Below, one piece after another: positions 33,560 through 41,846 of a stretch of DNA of 64,000 nt (position 1 is the first letter of the stretch; the number at the start of each line of letters is the position of its first letter). Made by a program: the position numbers and the translations under genes. The notes under the pieces are model-generated. The model was not told where the DNA came from, did no database searches, and saw only the letters and a program-made list of their open reading frames with translations. This stretch comes from CADEEN01 sp963840805 (lineage in GTDB: Bacteria > Pseudomonadota > Gammaproteobacteria > Burkholderiales > Burkholderiaceae_C), in NCBI GenBank assembly GCA_963840805.1, contig CAWJAJ010000017.1:1116001-1180000 (forward strand). The letters run 5' to 3'.

Positions 33560-35503
33560 TTGAGCCGCCTGCGTTTTCCCGGCCCCCGCCGCTTCGACCT
33601 GGCCTGCCTCGGCCGCCTGGCGGTCGACCTCTACGCCCAGCAGGTCGGCGCGCGGCTGGAGGATGTGTCGAGCTTTGCCAAGTATCTCGGCGGCAGCTCG
33701 GCCAACATCGCCTTCGGCGTGGCGCGGCTGGGCTTGCGCGCGGCGATGGTCTCGCGCGTCGGCGACGAGCAGATGGGCCGCTTCCTGCTCGAAACGCTGC
33801 AGCGCGAAGGCTGCGACACGACGCAGGTGCAGATCGACCCGCTGCGCCTGACCGGGCTGGTGCTGCTCGGCCTGAAGGACCGCGACACCTTCCCGCTGCT
33901 GTTCGTGCGCGAGAACTGCGCCGACATGGCCATCGAGGCCGCGCAGATCGGCGAAGACTTCATCGCCGGCTGCCGCGCGCTGCTGATCACCGGCACCCAT
34001 CTGTCGACGCCCACCGTGCGCGCCGCATCGCTGGCAGCGCTGGGCCATGCCGCCAAGCATGGCGTGGTGCGCGTGCTCGACATCGACTATCGGCCGGTGC
34101 TGTGGGGCCTGACCAAGCGCGGCGAGGGCGCCAACCGCTACGTCGCCGACGCCGCGGTGACGGCCAAGCTGCAGCAGGTGCTGCCGCAGTTCGATCTGCT
34201 GATCGGCACCGAGGAGGAGTTCCAGATCGCCGGCGGCGTGGCCGGCGACCTGCTCGCGTGCCTGCGCCGCGTGCGCGAGGTGACCAATGCGGCGCTGGTG
34301 GTCAAGCTCGGCGCCAAGGGCTGCTGCTTCATCGACGGCGCGGTGCCGGCCCGCCTGGAAGACGCGCCGACCGCGGTCGGCGAGCGCATCGAGGTGATGA
34401 ACGTGCTCGGCGCCGGCGACGCCTTCGCCGCCGGGCTGATGACCGGCTTCCTCAACGGCGAGGATTTCCACGGTGCCGCGAAGATCGCCAACGCCTGCGG
34501 CGCGATCGTCGTCTCGCGCCACGCCTGCGCGCCGGCGATGCCGACGCCGGCCGAGCTGGCGCATTGGTTCAGCGGCCGGCGGCTGCCGAAGGTCGATGCC
34601 GACCCGGTGCTCGCGCACCTGCACCGCACGACGGCCGCGCGGCCGGCCTGGCCCGAACTGAACGTGATGGCCTTCGACCACCGTTCGCAATTCGAGACGA
34701 TGGCGCGCGAGGCCGGCGCGCCGCTGGCGCGCATCCCGGTGCTGAAGCAACTGCTGTTGCGCGCGGCCGAAGCCGCCGCGCAGCGCCACGGCCTCGAGGG
34801 CCGGATCGGCGTGCTGATCGACGGCCGCTACGGCAGCGACGCGCTCAATGCCGCGACCGGACGCCCAGGCCGCGGCTGGTGGGTCGGCCGCCCGGTCGAG
34901 TTGCCCGGCTCGCGGCCGCTGGCTTTCGACGGCACGCGCTCGATCGGCTCGGCGCTCGTGACCTGGCCGCGCGAACAGGTCGTCAAGTGCCTGGTGCATT
35001 ACCACCCCGACGACGGCGCCGGGTTGCGCGTGGCGCAGGAGGAGCGGCTGCTCGAGCTGTGGGAAGCCACCCGCGCCAGCGGCCACGAGTTGCTGCTCGA
35101 AGTGATCGCGCCGGATCTGCCGGGCAAGCCGGCCGACGACGAGGCCGTGCTGCGCGCCGTCAAGCGCTTCTACAACCTCGGCCTCCAGCCCGAGTGGTGG
35201 AAGCTCGCGCCGATGCAGGCCCCGGCATGGGACACATTCGCAGCGCTGGTGGCCGAGCGCGACCCGCAATGCCGCGGCGCCGTGATCCTGGGCCTGAACC
35301 AGCCGCTCGAAGTCTTGGCGCAGGGCTTCGCGCAGGCCACGCACCCGATCGTCAAGGGGTTCATGGTCGGGCGCACGATCTGGGGCGATGCCAGCCGCGA
35401 CTGGCTGGCCGGCGCGATCGACGACGACGCACTCGTCGAGCGTTCGGCCGAGCGCTTCGGCCGCCTGGCCGAGGCCTGGCGCTCACGGGGGACGCCGCGA
35501 TGA
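33560..35503 (+). CDS. iolC: Bifunctional 5-dehydro-2-deoxygluconokinase / DUF2090 aldolase-like protein
   Basis: The 647-residue protein has a PfkB kinase half (about 1-325; SFAKYLGGSSANIAFGVARL, then VNVLGAGDAFAAG written here as EVMNVLGAGDAFAAGLMTGF) and a C-terminal DUF2090 half (about 340-647; LNVMAFDHRSQFETMAREAG). In Burkholderiales this fusion carries out the kinase step and probably the aldolase step of inositol catabolism. TTG 33560 is chosen because GAAAGGACG lies 7-15 bp upstream and the protein start FDLACLGRLAVDLYAQQ follows. The same frame continues upstream into a permease remnant. Confidence 0.9.
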   Translation: MSRLRFPGPRRFDLACLGRLAVDLYAQQVGARLEDVSSFAKYLGGSSANIAFGVARLGLRAAMVSRVGDEQMGRFLLETLQREGCDTTQVQIDPLRLTGLVLLGLKDRDTFPLLFVRENCADMAIEAAQIGEDFIAGCRALLITGTHLSTPTVRAASLAALGHAAKHGVVRVLDIDYRPVLWGLTKRGEGANRYVADAAVTAKLQQVLPQFDLLIGTEEEFQIAGGVAGDLLACLRRVREVTNAALVVKLGAKGCCFIDGAVPARLEDAPTAVGERIEVMNVLGAGDAFAAGLMTGFLNGEDFHGAAKIANACGAIVVSRHACAPAMPTPAELAHWFSGRRLPKVDADPVLAHLHRTTAARPAWPELNVMAFDHRSQFETMAREAGAPLARIPVLKQLLLRAAEAAAQRHGLEGRIGVLIDGRYGSDALNAATGRPGRGWWVGRPVELPGSRPLAFDGTRSIGSALVTWPREQVVKCLVHYHPDDGAGLRVAQEERLLELWEATRASGHELLLEVIAPDLPGKPADDEAVLRAVKRFYNLGLQPEWWKLAPMQAPAWDTFAALVAERDPQCRGAVILGLNQPLEVLAQGFAQATHPIVKGFMVGRTIWGDASRDWLAGAIDDDALVERSAERFGRLAEAWRSRGTPR

Positions 35504-35557
35504 TGCTGCCGCCGCATCGAGGCTCGGCTGTCGGCGGCACGGCGACCACCAAGCACG

Positions 35558-35628
35558 GCCGGGTGCGGGTTCTGCCGGTCTGCGCGCCGCCCGATATCGG
35601 TGCTCGACCGGCAGACCCCACGCCCGGC
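35558..35628. repeat. Long hairpin 1 between iolC and iolD (loop partner of hairpin 2)
   Basis: The arms 35558-35580 and 35606-35628 pair in 20 of 23 positions (inner ten perfect). They enclose a 25-nt loop (35581-35605) that contains the palindrome ccgatatcgg. This loop is the reverse complement of the loop of the hairpin at 35676-35750, with one mismatch in 25. The stems of the two hairpins are unrelated to each other. Confidence 0.8.
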
Positions 35629-35675
35629 CGCACGGACAGCGCGGCGTTCGAAGGCTGCCATGCCGCGCCAATTGC

Positions 35676-35750
35676 ACGGCGGTGGCCGGGCGGGCTTGGC
35701 GAGCACCGATGTCGGGCGGCGCGCAGCCAAGCCCGCCCGGTCGCCGTCGC
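35676..35750. repeat. Long hairpin 2 between iolC and iolD (loop partner of hairpin 1)
   Basis: The arms 35676-35700 and 35726-35750 pair in 21 of 25 positions, with a perfect 15-bp inner stem (ccgggcgggcttggc / gccaagcccgcccgg). The 25-nt loop (35701-35725) is the reverse complement of the loop of hairpin 1. The two elements are 47 bp apart in opposite orientation and occupy most of the 272-bp gap before iolD. Confidence 0.85.
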
Positions 35751-35775
35751 GCGCCATGATGCATGGATCACTGAC

Positions 35776-37638
35776 ATGACACACACCGTTCGTCTGACGA
35801 TGGCGCAGGCGCTCGTCGCCCACCTGGCTGCGCTGCAGATCGAGCACGACGACGGCACGCAATCGCCGTACTGCGCCGGCGTGTGGGCGGTCTTCGGCCA
35901 CGGCAACGTCGCGGGCCTGGGCGAGGCGCTGGCCGAGCAGCGCGGCCGCCTGCCGACCTTGCGCGCGCACAACGAGCAGGCGATGGCGCACGCGGCGATC
36001 GCGTTCGCGAAGGCCCAGTTCCGCCAGCGCATCATGGCCGTGACGACCTCGATCGGCCCCGGCGCGACCAACCTGCTCACCGCCGCCGCGGTGGCGCATG
36101 TCAACCGGCTGCCGGTGCTGCTGCTGCCCGGCGACGTGTTCGCGTCGCGCGCGCCCGACCCGGTGCTGCAGCAGGTCGAGGACTTCGGCGCCGGCGACAT
36201 CAGCGCCAACGATGCCTTCCGGCCGCTGGTGCGCTACTTCGACCGCCTGACGCGGCCCGAGCAGATCCTCGATGCGCTGCCGAGCGCCGTGCAGGTGATG
36301 ACCGATCCCGCCACCTGCGGCCCGGTCTGCCTGGCGCTGCCGCAGGACGTGCAGACGATGGCCTTCGACTGCCCGGCCGCGTTCCTCGAACCGGCGCTGC
36401 TGCGCATCCGCCGGCCCGGCGCCGACGTGCGCGAACTCGACGCGGCGACGGCGCTGCTGCGCGAGGCACGCCGGCCGATCATCGTCGCCGGCGGCGGCGT
36501 GCTGTACAGCCAGGCCGGCGCGGCGCTCGCCGCGTTCGCGCAGGCGCATGGCGTGCCGGTGGCCGAGACGCAGGCCGGCAAGGGCAGCCTGGCCTGGAAC
36601 CATGCGCTGAATGTCGGCGCGATCGGCGTCACCGGTTCGCCGGCAGCCAACGCGCTGGCGGCCGAGGCCGACCTGGTGTTCGCCGTCGGCACGCGGCTGC
36701 AGGACTTCACCACCGGCTCGCACGCGCTGTTCGCTGCCGATGCGAAGCCGCTGCACCTGAACGTGCAGGCCTTCGATGCCGCCAAGCGCGGCGGTGTCGC
36801 GCTGGTCGCCGATGCGCGCGATGCGCTGCTGCGGCTCGACGCCGCGCTCGCCGGCTGGCAGGCCGATGCCGGGTGGCGCGCGCGGGCGGCGGCGCTGGCC
36901 GCGCAGTGGCACGAGCGTGTCACCGCGCTGACGACGCACGACCCCGCCGGCGAGCTGCCCTACGACGCCGAAGTGATCGGCGCGGTGCGCGACTCCGCGC
37001 CCCGCAGCGCGTTGCACGACGTCGTCGTCTGCGCCGCCGGCACGCTGCCGGCCGAGCTGCACAAGCTGTGGCGCACCGCGCATGCCGGCGGCTACCACGT
37101 CGAGTACGGCTACTCGTGCATGGGCTACGAGATCGCCGGCGGCATCGGCGTGAAGCTGGCGCGGCCCGAGTGCGAAGTGATCGTGATGGTCGGCGACGGC
37201 TCGTACCTGATGCTCAACTCCGAGATCGCGACCTCGGTGATGCTGGGCTTGAAATTGATCGTGGTGGTGCTCGACAACCGCGGCTACGGCTGCATCCAGC
37301 GCCTGCAGCTGGCCTCGGGCAGCCCGCGCTTCAACAACCTGCTCGAAGACTGCGTCGGCGAGGGCGGCGAGGACGTGAAGATCGACTTCGCCGCGCACGC
37401 CGCGAGCCTCGGCGCCGAAGCGGTGCACGTCGCCGGCGTCGCCGAACTGAAGGCCGCGATGCAGCGCGCGCGCGCAGCCACACGAACGCAGGTGATCGTC
37501 ATCGACACCTCGCCGTGGCGCACCACCGACGACGGTGGCGCCTGGTGGGAGGTGGCGATCCCCGAGGTGTCGGCGCGCGCCGAGGTGCGGGCAGCGCGCG
37601 AGCAGTATCTGCAGGCCAAGACGCGCCAGCGTCGTTGA
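35776..37638 (+). CDS. iolD: 3D-(3,5/4)-trihydroxycyclohexane-1,2-dione acylhydrolase
   Basis: The 620-residue thiamine-diphosphate enzyme has the catalytic Glu region LRAHNEQAMAHAAIAFAKAQ, the central domain IIVAGGGVLYSQAGAALAAF and the TPP-binding motif GDGSYLMLNSEIATSVMLG...LDN. The C-terminal DTSPWRTTDDGGAWWEVAIP is diagnostic for IolD. It hydrolyses the ring of the dione to 5-deoxy-D-glucuronate. ATG 35776 follows the paired hairpins, and the gene is followed by iolE after 17 bp. Confidence 0.95.
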   Translation: MTHTVRLTMAQALVAHLAALQIEHDDGTQSPYCAGVWAVFGHGNVAGLGEALAEQRGRLPTLRAHNEQAMAHAAIAFAKAQFRQRIMAVTTSIGPGATNLLTAAAVAHVNRLPVLLLPGDVFASRAPDPVLQQVEDFGAGDISANDAFRPLVRYFDRLTRPEQILDALPSAVQVMTDPATCGPVCLALPQDVQTMAFDCPAAFLEPALLRIRRPGADVRELDAATALLREARRPIIVAGGGVLYSQAGAALAAFAQAHGVPVAETQAGKGSLAWNHALNVGAIGVTGSPAANALAAEADLVFAVGTRLQDFTTGSHALFAADAKPLHLNVQAFDAAKRGGVALVADARDALLRLDAALAGWQADAGWRARAAALAAQWHERVTALTTHDPAGELPYDAEVIGAVRDSAPRSALHDVVVCAAGTLPAELHKLWRTAHAGGYHVEYGYSCMGYEIAGGIGVKLARPECEVIVMVGDGSYLMLNSEIATSVMLGLKLIVVVLDNRGYGCIQRLQLASGSPRFNNLLEDCVGEGGEDVKIDFAAHAASLGAEAVHVAGVAELKAAMQRARAATRTQVIVIDTSPWRTTDDGGAWWEVAIPEVSARAEVRAAREQYLQAKTRQRR

Positions 37639-37655
37639 ACGAGGAAGGCAAGGCG

Positions 37656-38667
37656 ATGACCTGGAACGTGCGCATCGGCGTCAACCCGCTGTCGTGGATG
37701 AACGACGACCTGCCGTCGCTCGGCGGCGAAACGCCGCTGGAAACCGCGCTCGCCGAAGGGCGCGAGATCGGCTACGAGGGCTTCGAGCTCGGCAACAAGT
37801 TCCCGCAGGACGGCCCGGGCCTGAAGGCCAAGCTCGATCAGTTCGGCCTGGCCTGCGTGTCGGGCTGGTACTCGGGCGAGCTCGCCGATGACAGCGGGGC
37901 GGGCACGGTCGAGGCCGAGATCGAGCGCTGCCACGCGCACATGGACAAGTTGCGCTTCAACGGCGCCAAGGTCGTGGTGTATGGCGAAGTCGCCGGCTCG
38001 GTGCAGGGCCGGATCGATACCCCGCTGTCGCAGCGCCCGCGCCTGGCCGGCGACGCGGCGTGGCAGCGCTACGCCGAGCGGCTGAATCGATTCGGTGCCC
38101 ACCTGCAATCGCGCTATGGCATCACGTTGGCCTACCACCACCACATGGGCGCGGTGGTCGAGTCGCCCGACGACATCGACCGCCTGATGGCGCTGACCGA
38201 TCCGGCCAAGGTCGGCCTGCTGTTCGACACCGGCCACGCCTATTTCGGCGGCGCGGCCGACCCGGTGCCCCTGCTGAAGAAGCACGTCGCCCGCGTGGTG
38301 CACGTGCACTGCAAGGACGTGCGGCCCGGCGCTGATCGCCAAGGCGCGCAACGACGGCTGGAGCTTCCTGCAGGGCGTGCTGGCCGGCACCTTCACCGTG
38401 CCGGGCGACGGCGTGATCGACTACGACGCGGTGCTGGCCACGCTGCACGCCAGCGGCTACCAGGGCTGGCTGGTCGTCGAGGCCGAGCAGGATCCGGCGG
38501 TTGCGCCGAGCTATGCGTATGCGAAGAAGGGCTACCAGACGCTGCGCCGCATCGTCGACCGGCTGAGCCCCCTCACCCCAACCCTCTCCGCCGGAGGGGG
38601 CGAGGGGGCAACGCACCGACCCCCTCTCCCGCACGCGGGAGAGGGCCAGGGTGAGGGTCGGCGATGA
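37656..38667 (+). pseudogene. iolE: Myo-inosose-2 dehydratase IolE, one-base frameshift, repeat-derived tail
   Basis: From ATG 37656 the protein reads RIGVNPLSWMNDDLPSLGGE, FELGNKFPQDGP, then YGITLAYHHHMGAVVESPDD, VGLLFDTGHAYFGGAADP and VARVVHVHCKDVRP, all IolE features including the metal ligands. At about 38331 CGGCCCGGCGCTG stands for CGGCCCGCGCTG. The frame shifts by one, after which ALIAKARNDGWSFLQGVLAG and FTVPGDGVIDYDAVLATLHA complete the protein. The last 34 codons come from a dispersed repeat. The stop overlaps iolB's ATG. The enzyme dehydrates 2-keto-myo-inositol. A sequencing indel is the likely cause of the break. Confidence 0.88.
38568..38657. repeat. Dispersed palindromic repeat translated as the IolE C-terminus
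   Basis: The element begins cccctcaccccaaccctctc and ends ccagggtgaggg, with a perfect inner hairpin (ccctctcccg-cac-gcgggagaggg). This sequence style is one of the best known repeat types in Proteobacteria. Here it lies inside the reading frame and gives LSPLTPTLSAGGGEG and PLPHAGEGQGEG at the end of IolE. Confidence 0.75.
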
Positions 38668-39506
38668 CCAGCCCCTTGCTCGTGAAGGCGCGGCGCGACG
38701 GCCGCGAGATCGTCGACGTGACGCCGGCGAGCGCCGGCTGGAAGCATGTCGGCTTCCGCGCGCTGCGGCTGGCCGCCGGCGACAGCGAACGCCTCGCCAC
38801 CGGCACGCGTGAGCTGTGCCTCGTGGTGCTGGCCGGTTACGTCGACGTCGGCGTCGGCGACCAGACCTTCGACGAACTCGGCACGCGCGACAGCGTGTTC
38901 GATGACCGCGCCCCAGCGGCCCTGTACGTGCCTGCGCATCAATCCGTCTCGATCCACGCCTACGCGCCTGCCGAGGTCGCGCTGTGCACGGCGCCCAGCG
39001 ACGCGCGGCCGCGCAGCGTCAAGCGGCTCGATCCGGCCGCGATGCGCCGCAGCGTGCGCGGCCAGGGCAGCAACACGCGCCATGTCTGCGACATCCTGCC
39101 GCACGACGACCCGACGGCCGCGCACCTGCTGGTGGTCGAGGTGCGCACGCCGGCCGGCCACTCGTCGAGCTACCCGCCGCACAAGCACGACAGCGAAGAC
39201 GACGCGGTGCCGCCCGCCGAGACGCAGCTCGAAGAGACCTACTACCACCGGCTGAATCCGCCGCAGGGCTTCGCGTTCCAGCGCGTCTACACCGACGACC
39301 GCAGCCTCGACGAAGCGATGGCGGTGGAGGACCACGACGTGGTGATGGTGCCGCGCGGCTACCACCCGGTGGTCGCGCCGCATGGCTACGAGCTGTACTA
39401 CCTCAACGTGATGGCCGGACCGCAGCGGCGCTGGGTCTTTCGCAACGACCCGGCGCACGAGTGGATGCTCGAGTCACCTCAGGCCGGGCCGCCCCGAGCG
39501 GCCTGA
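38664..39506 (+). CDS. iolB: 5-deoxy-glucuronate isomerase
   Basis: The 280-residue bicupin protein has WKHVGFRALRLAAGDSERLA near the N-terminus, the metal-binding second cupin SYPPHKHDSEDDA and EETYYHRLNPPQGFAFQRVY, and HDVVMVPRGYHPVVAPHGYE, all typical of IolB. It converts 5-deoxy-glucuronate to 2-deoxy-5-keto-gluconate, the substrate of IolC. The ATG overlaps the iolE stop. The last 33 bp overlap the 3' end of the convergent LysR gene. Confidence 0.94.
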   Translation: MTSPLLVKARRDGREIVDVTPASAGWKHVGFRALRLAAGDSERLATGTRELCLVVLAGYVDVGVGDQTFDELGTRDSVFDDRAPAALYVPAHQSVSIHAYAPAEVALCTAPSDARPRSVKRLDPAAMRRSVRGQGSNTRHVCDILPHDDPTAAHLLVVEVRTPAGHSSSYPPHKHDSEDDAVPPAETQLEETYYHRLNPPQGFAFQRVYTDDRSLDEAMAVEDHDVVMVPRGYHPVVAPHGYELYYLNVMAGPQRRWVFRNDPAHEWMLESPQAGPPRAA

Positions 39507-40445
39507 GTCGTCTTCCGCGGGCGCCGCCGCGGGCGTGCTGGGGCGGTCGTCTCGCCAGCGTGGCTGCTTGAACGCCTCGACCAGAAAGTCGATCAGCAGC
39601 CGCACCTTCGGCGACACGTGCTTGCGCGTCGGATAGACCGCGTAGATGCCGAGCTCGAGGCCGCGGTAAGACGGCATCAACTCGACCAGGCTGCCGGCGG
39701 CCAGGTCGGGGCCGACCAGGAAACTCGGCTGCATCACGATGCCCTGGTGCTGCAGCGCAGCGGCGCGGCAGGTGTCGCCGCTGTTGGTGCGGATCCAGGG
39801 GCGGGTCTTCACGCTGACCGGCCCGTCGGGGCCGTCGAAGTGCCAGTCGTCGCCGCTGGCCCACAGGCTGTAGGCCAGCACCGCGTGTTGCGTCAGCTCC
39901 GACGGGTGCTGCGGCGTGCCCACGCGTTGCAGGTACTGCGGCGAGGCGCACAAGACCATGCGCGTGGCCGACAGCCTGCGGCTGATCAGCGTCGAGCTCG
40001 GCAGCCGGGCGATGCGCACCGCGAGGTCATAACCTTCCTCGACCAGGTCGACGACGCGGTCGGACAGCGTCACGTCGAGCAGCACGTTCGGGTGGTGCGC
40101 GCGGAACTCGCCCCATAGCGCAGCCAGGTGCAGGATGCCGAAGGTCACCGGCACGTTGACCTTGACCAGCCCGGTGGCCTGGCCGCTGCGCGCGGTGATC
40201 TCGGCTTCGGCCTCTTCGACGTCGGCCAGCAGCGCCTGGCAGCGCGCGTGGAATACCTCGCCTTCGCCCGTCAGCGACAGCTTGCGCGTCGTGCGCTGCA
40301 ACAGCCGCACGCCCAGCCGTGCCTCGAGTTCGGTGACGTAGCGCGACACCGCCGCCTTGGACATCGACAGGCCCTCGGCGGCGCGCACGAAGCTGCCCGC
40401 GTCGACGACGGCGACGAAGGTACGCATCTCCTGAAACTTGTCCAT
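39474..40445 (-). CDS. LysR family transcriptional regulator
   Basis: The 323-residue protein has an N-terminal HTH (about 1-60; FQEMRTFVAVVDAGSFVRAA, LSMSKAAVSRYVTELEARLG) and the LysR effector domain (about 90-300; VKVNVPVTFGILHLAALWGE). It is divergent from a dinucleotide-binding protein and DoxX genes, and a spaced repeat lies just before its start, so these two genes are the probable targets. Its 3' end overlaps iolB; there is no sign that it controls iol genes. Confidence 0.93.
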   Translation of the reverse strand: MDKFQEMRTFVAVVDAGSFVRAAEGLSMSKAAVSRYVTELEARLGVRLLQRTTRKLSLTGEGEVFHARCQALLADVEEAEAEITARSGQATGLVKVNVPVTFGILHLAALWGEFRAHHPNVLLDVTLSDRVVDLVEEGYDLAVRIARLPSSTLISRRLSATRMVLCASPQYLQRVGTPQHPSELTQHAVLAYSLWASGDDWHFDGPDGPVSVKTRPWIRTNSGDTCRAAALQHQGIVMQPSFLVGPDLAAGSLVELMPSYRGLELGIYAVYPTRKHVSPKVRLLIDFLVEAFKQPRWRDDRPSTPAAAPAEDDSGRSGRPGLR

Positions 40446-40480
40446 TGATATCAGTTTCCGGAACAGTTGATCTCAGAAAC
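40445..40480. promoter_or_regulatory. Possible LysR operator: two direct repeats 22 bp apart
   Basis: ttgatatcagtttc (40445-40458) and ttgatctcagaaac (40467-40480) share 10 of 14 bases at two helical turns. The palindrome ttccggaa lies between them. They sit in the divergent spacer of the LysR gene. Confidence 0.35.
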
Positions 40481-40565
40481 ACATGTTTATCACCGCAGAC
40501 GCAGCTTATAGAGTTCTACCCATGCGCTGCAATCCCGCGGCGCCCCACTCACAGGAATCTGGATC

Positions 40566-41198
40566 ATGCAAGTCACAGTCATCGGCGCCGGCAACATGGG
40601 CTCGGCCTTCGTCAAGCAACTCCACCGCGCCGGCCATGCCGTGCGCGTCACGGCGCGCGACAGCGCCAAGGCCACGGCGCTGGCCGCCCAATATCCGGGC
40701 GTCGTTGCGGTGCCGGCTGCCGGCGCGGCTGCCGAGGCGGACGTGGTCGTGCTCGCCACCGGCTATGGCGACGCGGTCGCCGCGCTGCGCTCGGTCGGCA
40801 ACCTGGCGGGCAAGCTGGTGGTCGACATCACCAACCCGCTGACCGCCGACTACATGGGGCTGACCGTCGGCCACAGCACCTCGGCGGCCGAAGAGATTGC
40901 CAAGGCGGTGCCCGAGGCGGTGGTCGTGAAGGCCTTCAACACCCTGTTCGCGCCGGTGCTGGCCGAGGGTGCCGATTTCGGCGCCGGCCGCAAGGCGACG
41001 GTGTTCGTCGCCGGCGACAGCGAGCCCGCCCGGCAGGCCGTCGCGGGCCTGGCCGAGAGCCTGGGTTTTGCCACCGTCGATGCCGGCGGCCTGAAGAACG
41101 CGCGCTACCTCGAGCCGCTGGCCGGCCTGAACATCTACCTCGGCTACGGCGCCGGGCTCGGCACGGGCATCGCGCCGACCTGGATTCGCAAGGCCTGA
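40566..41198 (+). CDS. NADPH-dependent F420-reductase-like dinucleotide-binding protein
   Basis: The 210-residue protein starts MQVTVIGAGNMGSAFVKQLH, a Rossmann fold of the ProC/F420-dependent NADP reductase superfamily. It continues with VVVLATGYGDAVAALR, LVVDITNPLTADYMG and VVVKAFNTLFAPVLAEG. Bacteria of this type lack F420, so the homologue probably binds NADP and reduces something else, for example flavin, quinone or an aldehyde. It is in a unit with DoxX and is divergent from a LysR regulator, the usual arrangement in electrophile or quinone stress loci. Confidence 0.88.
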   Translation: MQVTVIGAGNMGSAFVKQLHRAGHAVRVTARDSAKATALAAQYPGVVAVPAAGAAAEADVVVLATGYGDAVAALRSVGNLAGKLVVDITNPLTADYMGLTVGHSTSAAEEIAKAVPEAVVVKAFNTLFAPVLAEGADFGAGRKATVFVAGDSEPARQAVAGLAESLGFATVDAGGLKNARYLEPLAGLNIYLGYGAGLGTGIAPTWIRKA

Positions 41199-41230
41199 AC
41201 CGTCATCAACATTCAACTTCGGAGAATCAC

Positions 41231-41686
41231 ATGAGCAAGCGTTTGATCGATCGTCTGCTGGCCACCGAGGCCGGTTTCGGGCCACTGGCCCTGCGCATTC
41301 CGGTGGGCATCATCTTCGTCGCGCACGGCGCGCAGAAGCTGTTCGGTGCCTTCGGCGGCTACGGCCTCGAGGGCACCGGCCAATGGATGGCGTCGATCGG
41401 CCTCGCGCCCGGCGTGCCGATGGCGCTGCTGGCCGGCAGCGCCGAGTTCTTCGGCGGCCTGGCACTGATGCTGGGCCTGCTGGTGCGGCCGGCGGCGGCG
41501 GCGCTGGCCTTCGCGATGCTGGTGGCGATCTTCGCGGTGCACATCGACAAGGGCCTGTTCCTGGCCAACAACGGCTACGAGTTCGGCCTGGCGCTGCTGG
41601 CCGTCGCCGTGGCGCTGACGATCAGCGGTGCAGGGCGCGTATCGGTCGACCGCGCCTGGTCGACGCGCCTGCTCGGCCCGCGCTGA
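41231..41686 (+). CDS. DoxX family membrane protein
   Basis: The 151-residue protein has four membrane helices and the DoxX pattern: LRIPVGIIFVAHGAQKLFGA, then LAPGVPMALLAGSAEFFGGL and an inner helix AAALAFAMLVAIFAVHIDKG, with NGYEFGLALLAVAVALTISG near the end. DoxX proteins occur with oxidative-stress or thiosulphate-oxidising complexes. ATG 41231 follows GGAG at 41221 and a 32-bp gap from the reductase-like gene, so the two are co-transcribed. Confidence 0.92.
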   Translation: MSKRLIDRLLATEAGFGPLALRIPVGIIFVAHGAQKLFGAFGGYGLEGTGQWMASIGLAPGVPMALLAGSAEFFGGLALMLGLLVRPAAAALAFAMLVAIFAVHIDKGLFLANNGYEFGLALLAVAVALTISGAGRVSVDRAWSTRLLGPR

Positions 41687-41846
41687 CCGGGGGTCGCGCG
41701 TGCACGATGCCTCGATCGTTCGATGGCCGCAGCCAGCCGCAGCATCGGCGGCGCGGCCTGCCCGCAGGCAACCGCTTCATCGCCACGCTGCTGATCCTGC
41801 GTGAGTTCATGCACCACCGCGGCTTTGCCTCGGTGTGCTTCACCCG

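Noticed and set aside
32465..35344. Long minus-strand frame opposite iolC
   Set aside because: The part over iolC is antisense to a clear PfkB-DUF2090 protein and has no recognisable domain. Only the SDR gene at 32488-33285, in another frame, is real.
35558..35750. CRISPR-like or attC-like array
   Set aside because: Only two elements in opposite orientation with different stems; no regular spacers and no integrase or cas gene in the window.
38568..38657. Intrinsic terminator between iolE and iolB
   Set aside because: The hairpins are strong, but the sequence is translated, lacks a T-run and is followed within 10 bp by the coupled iolB start.
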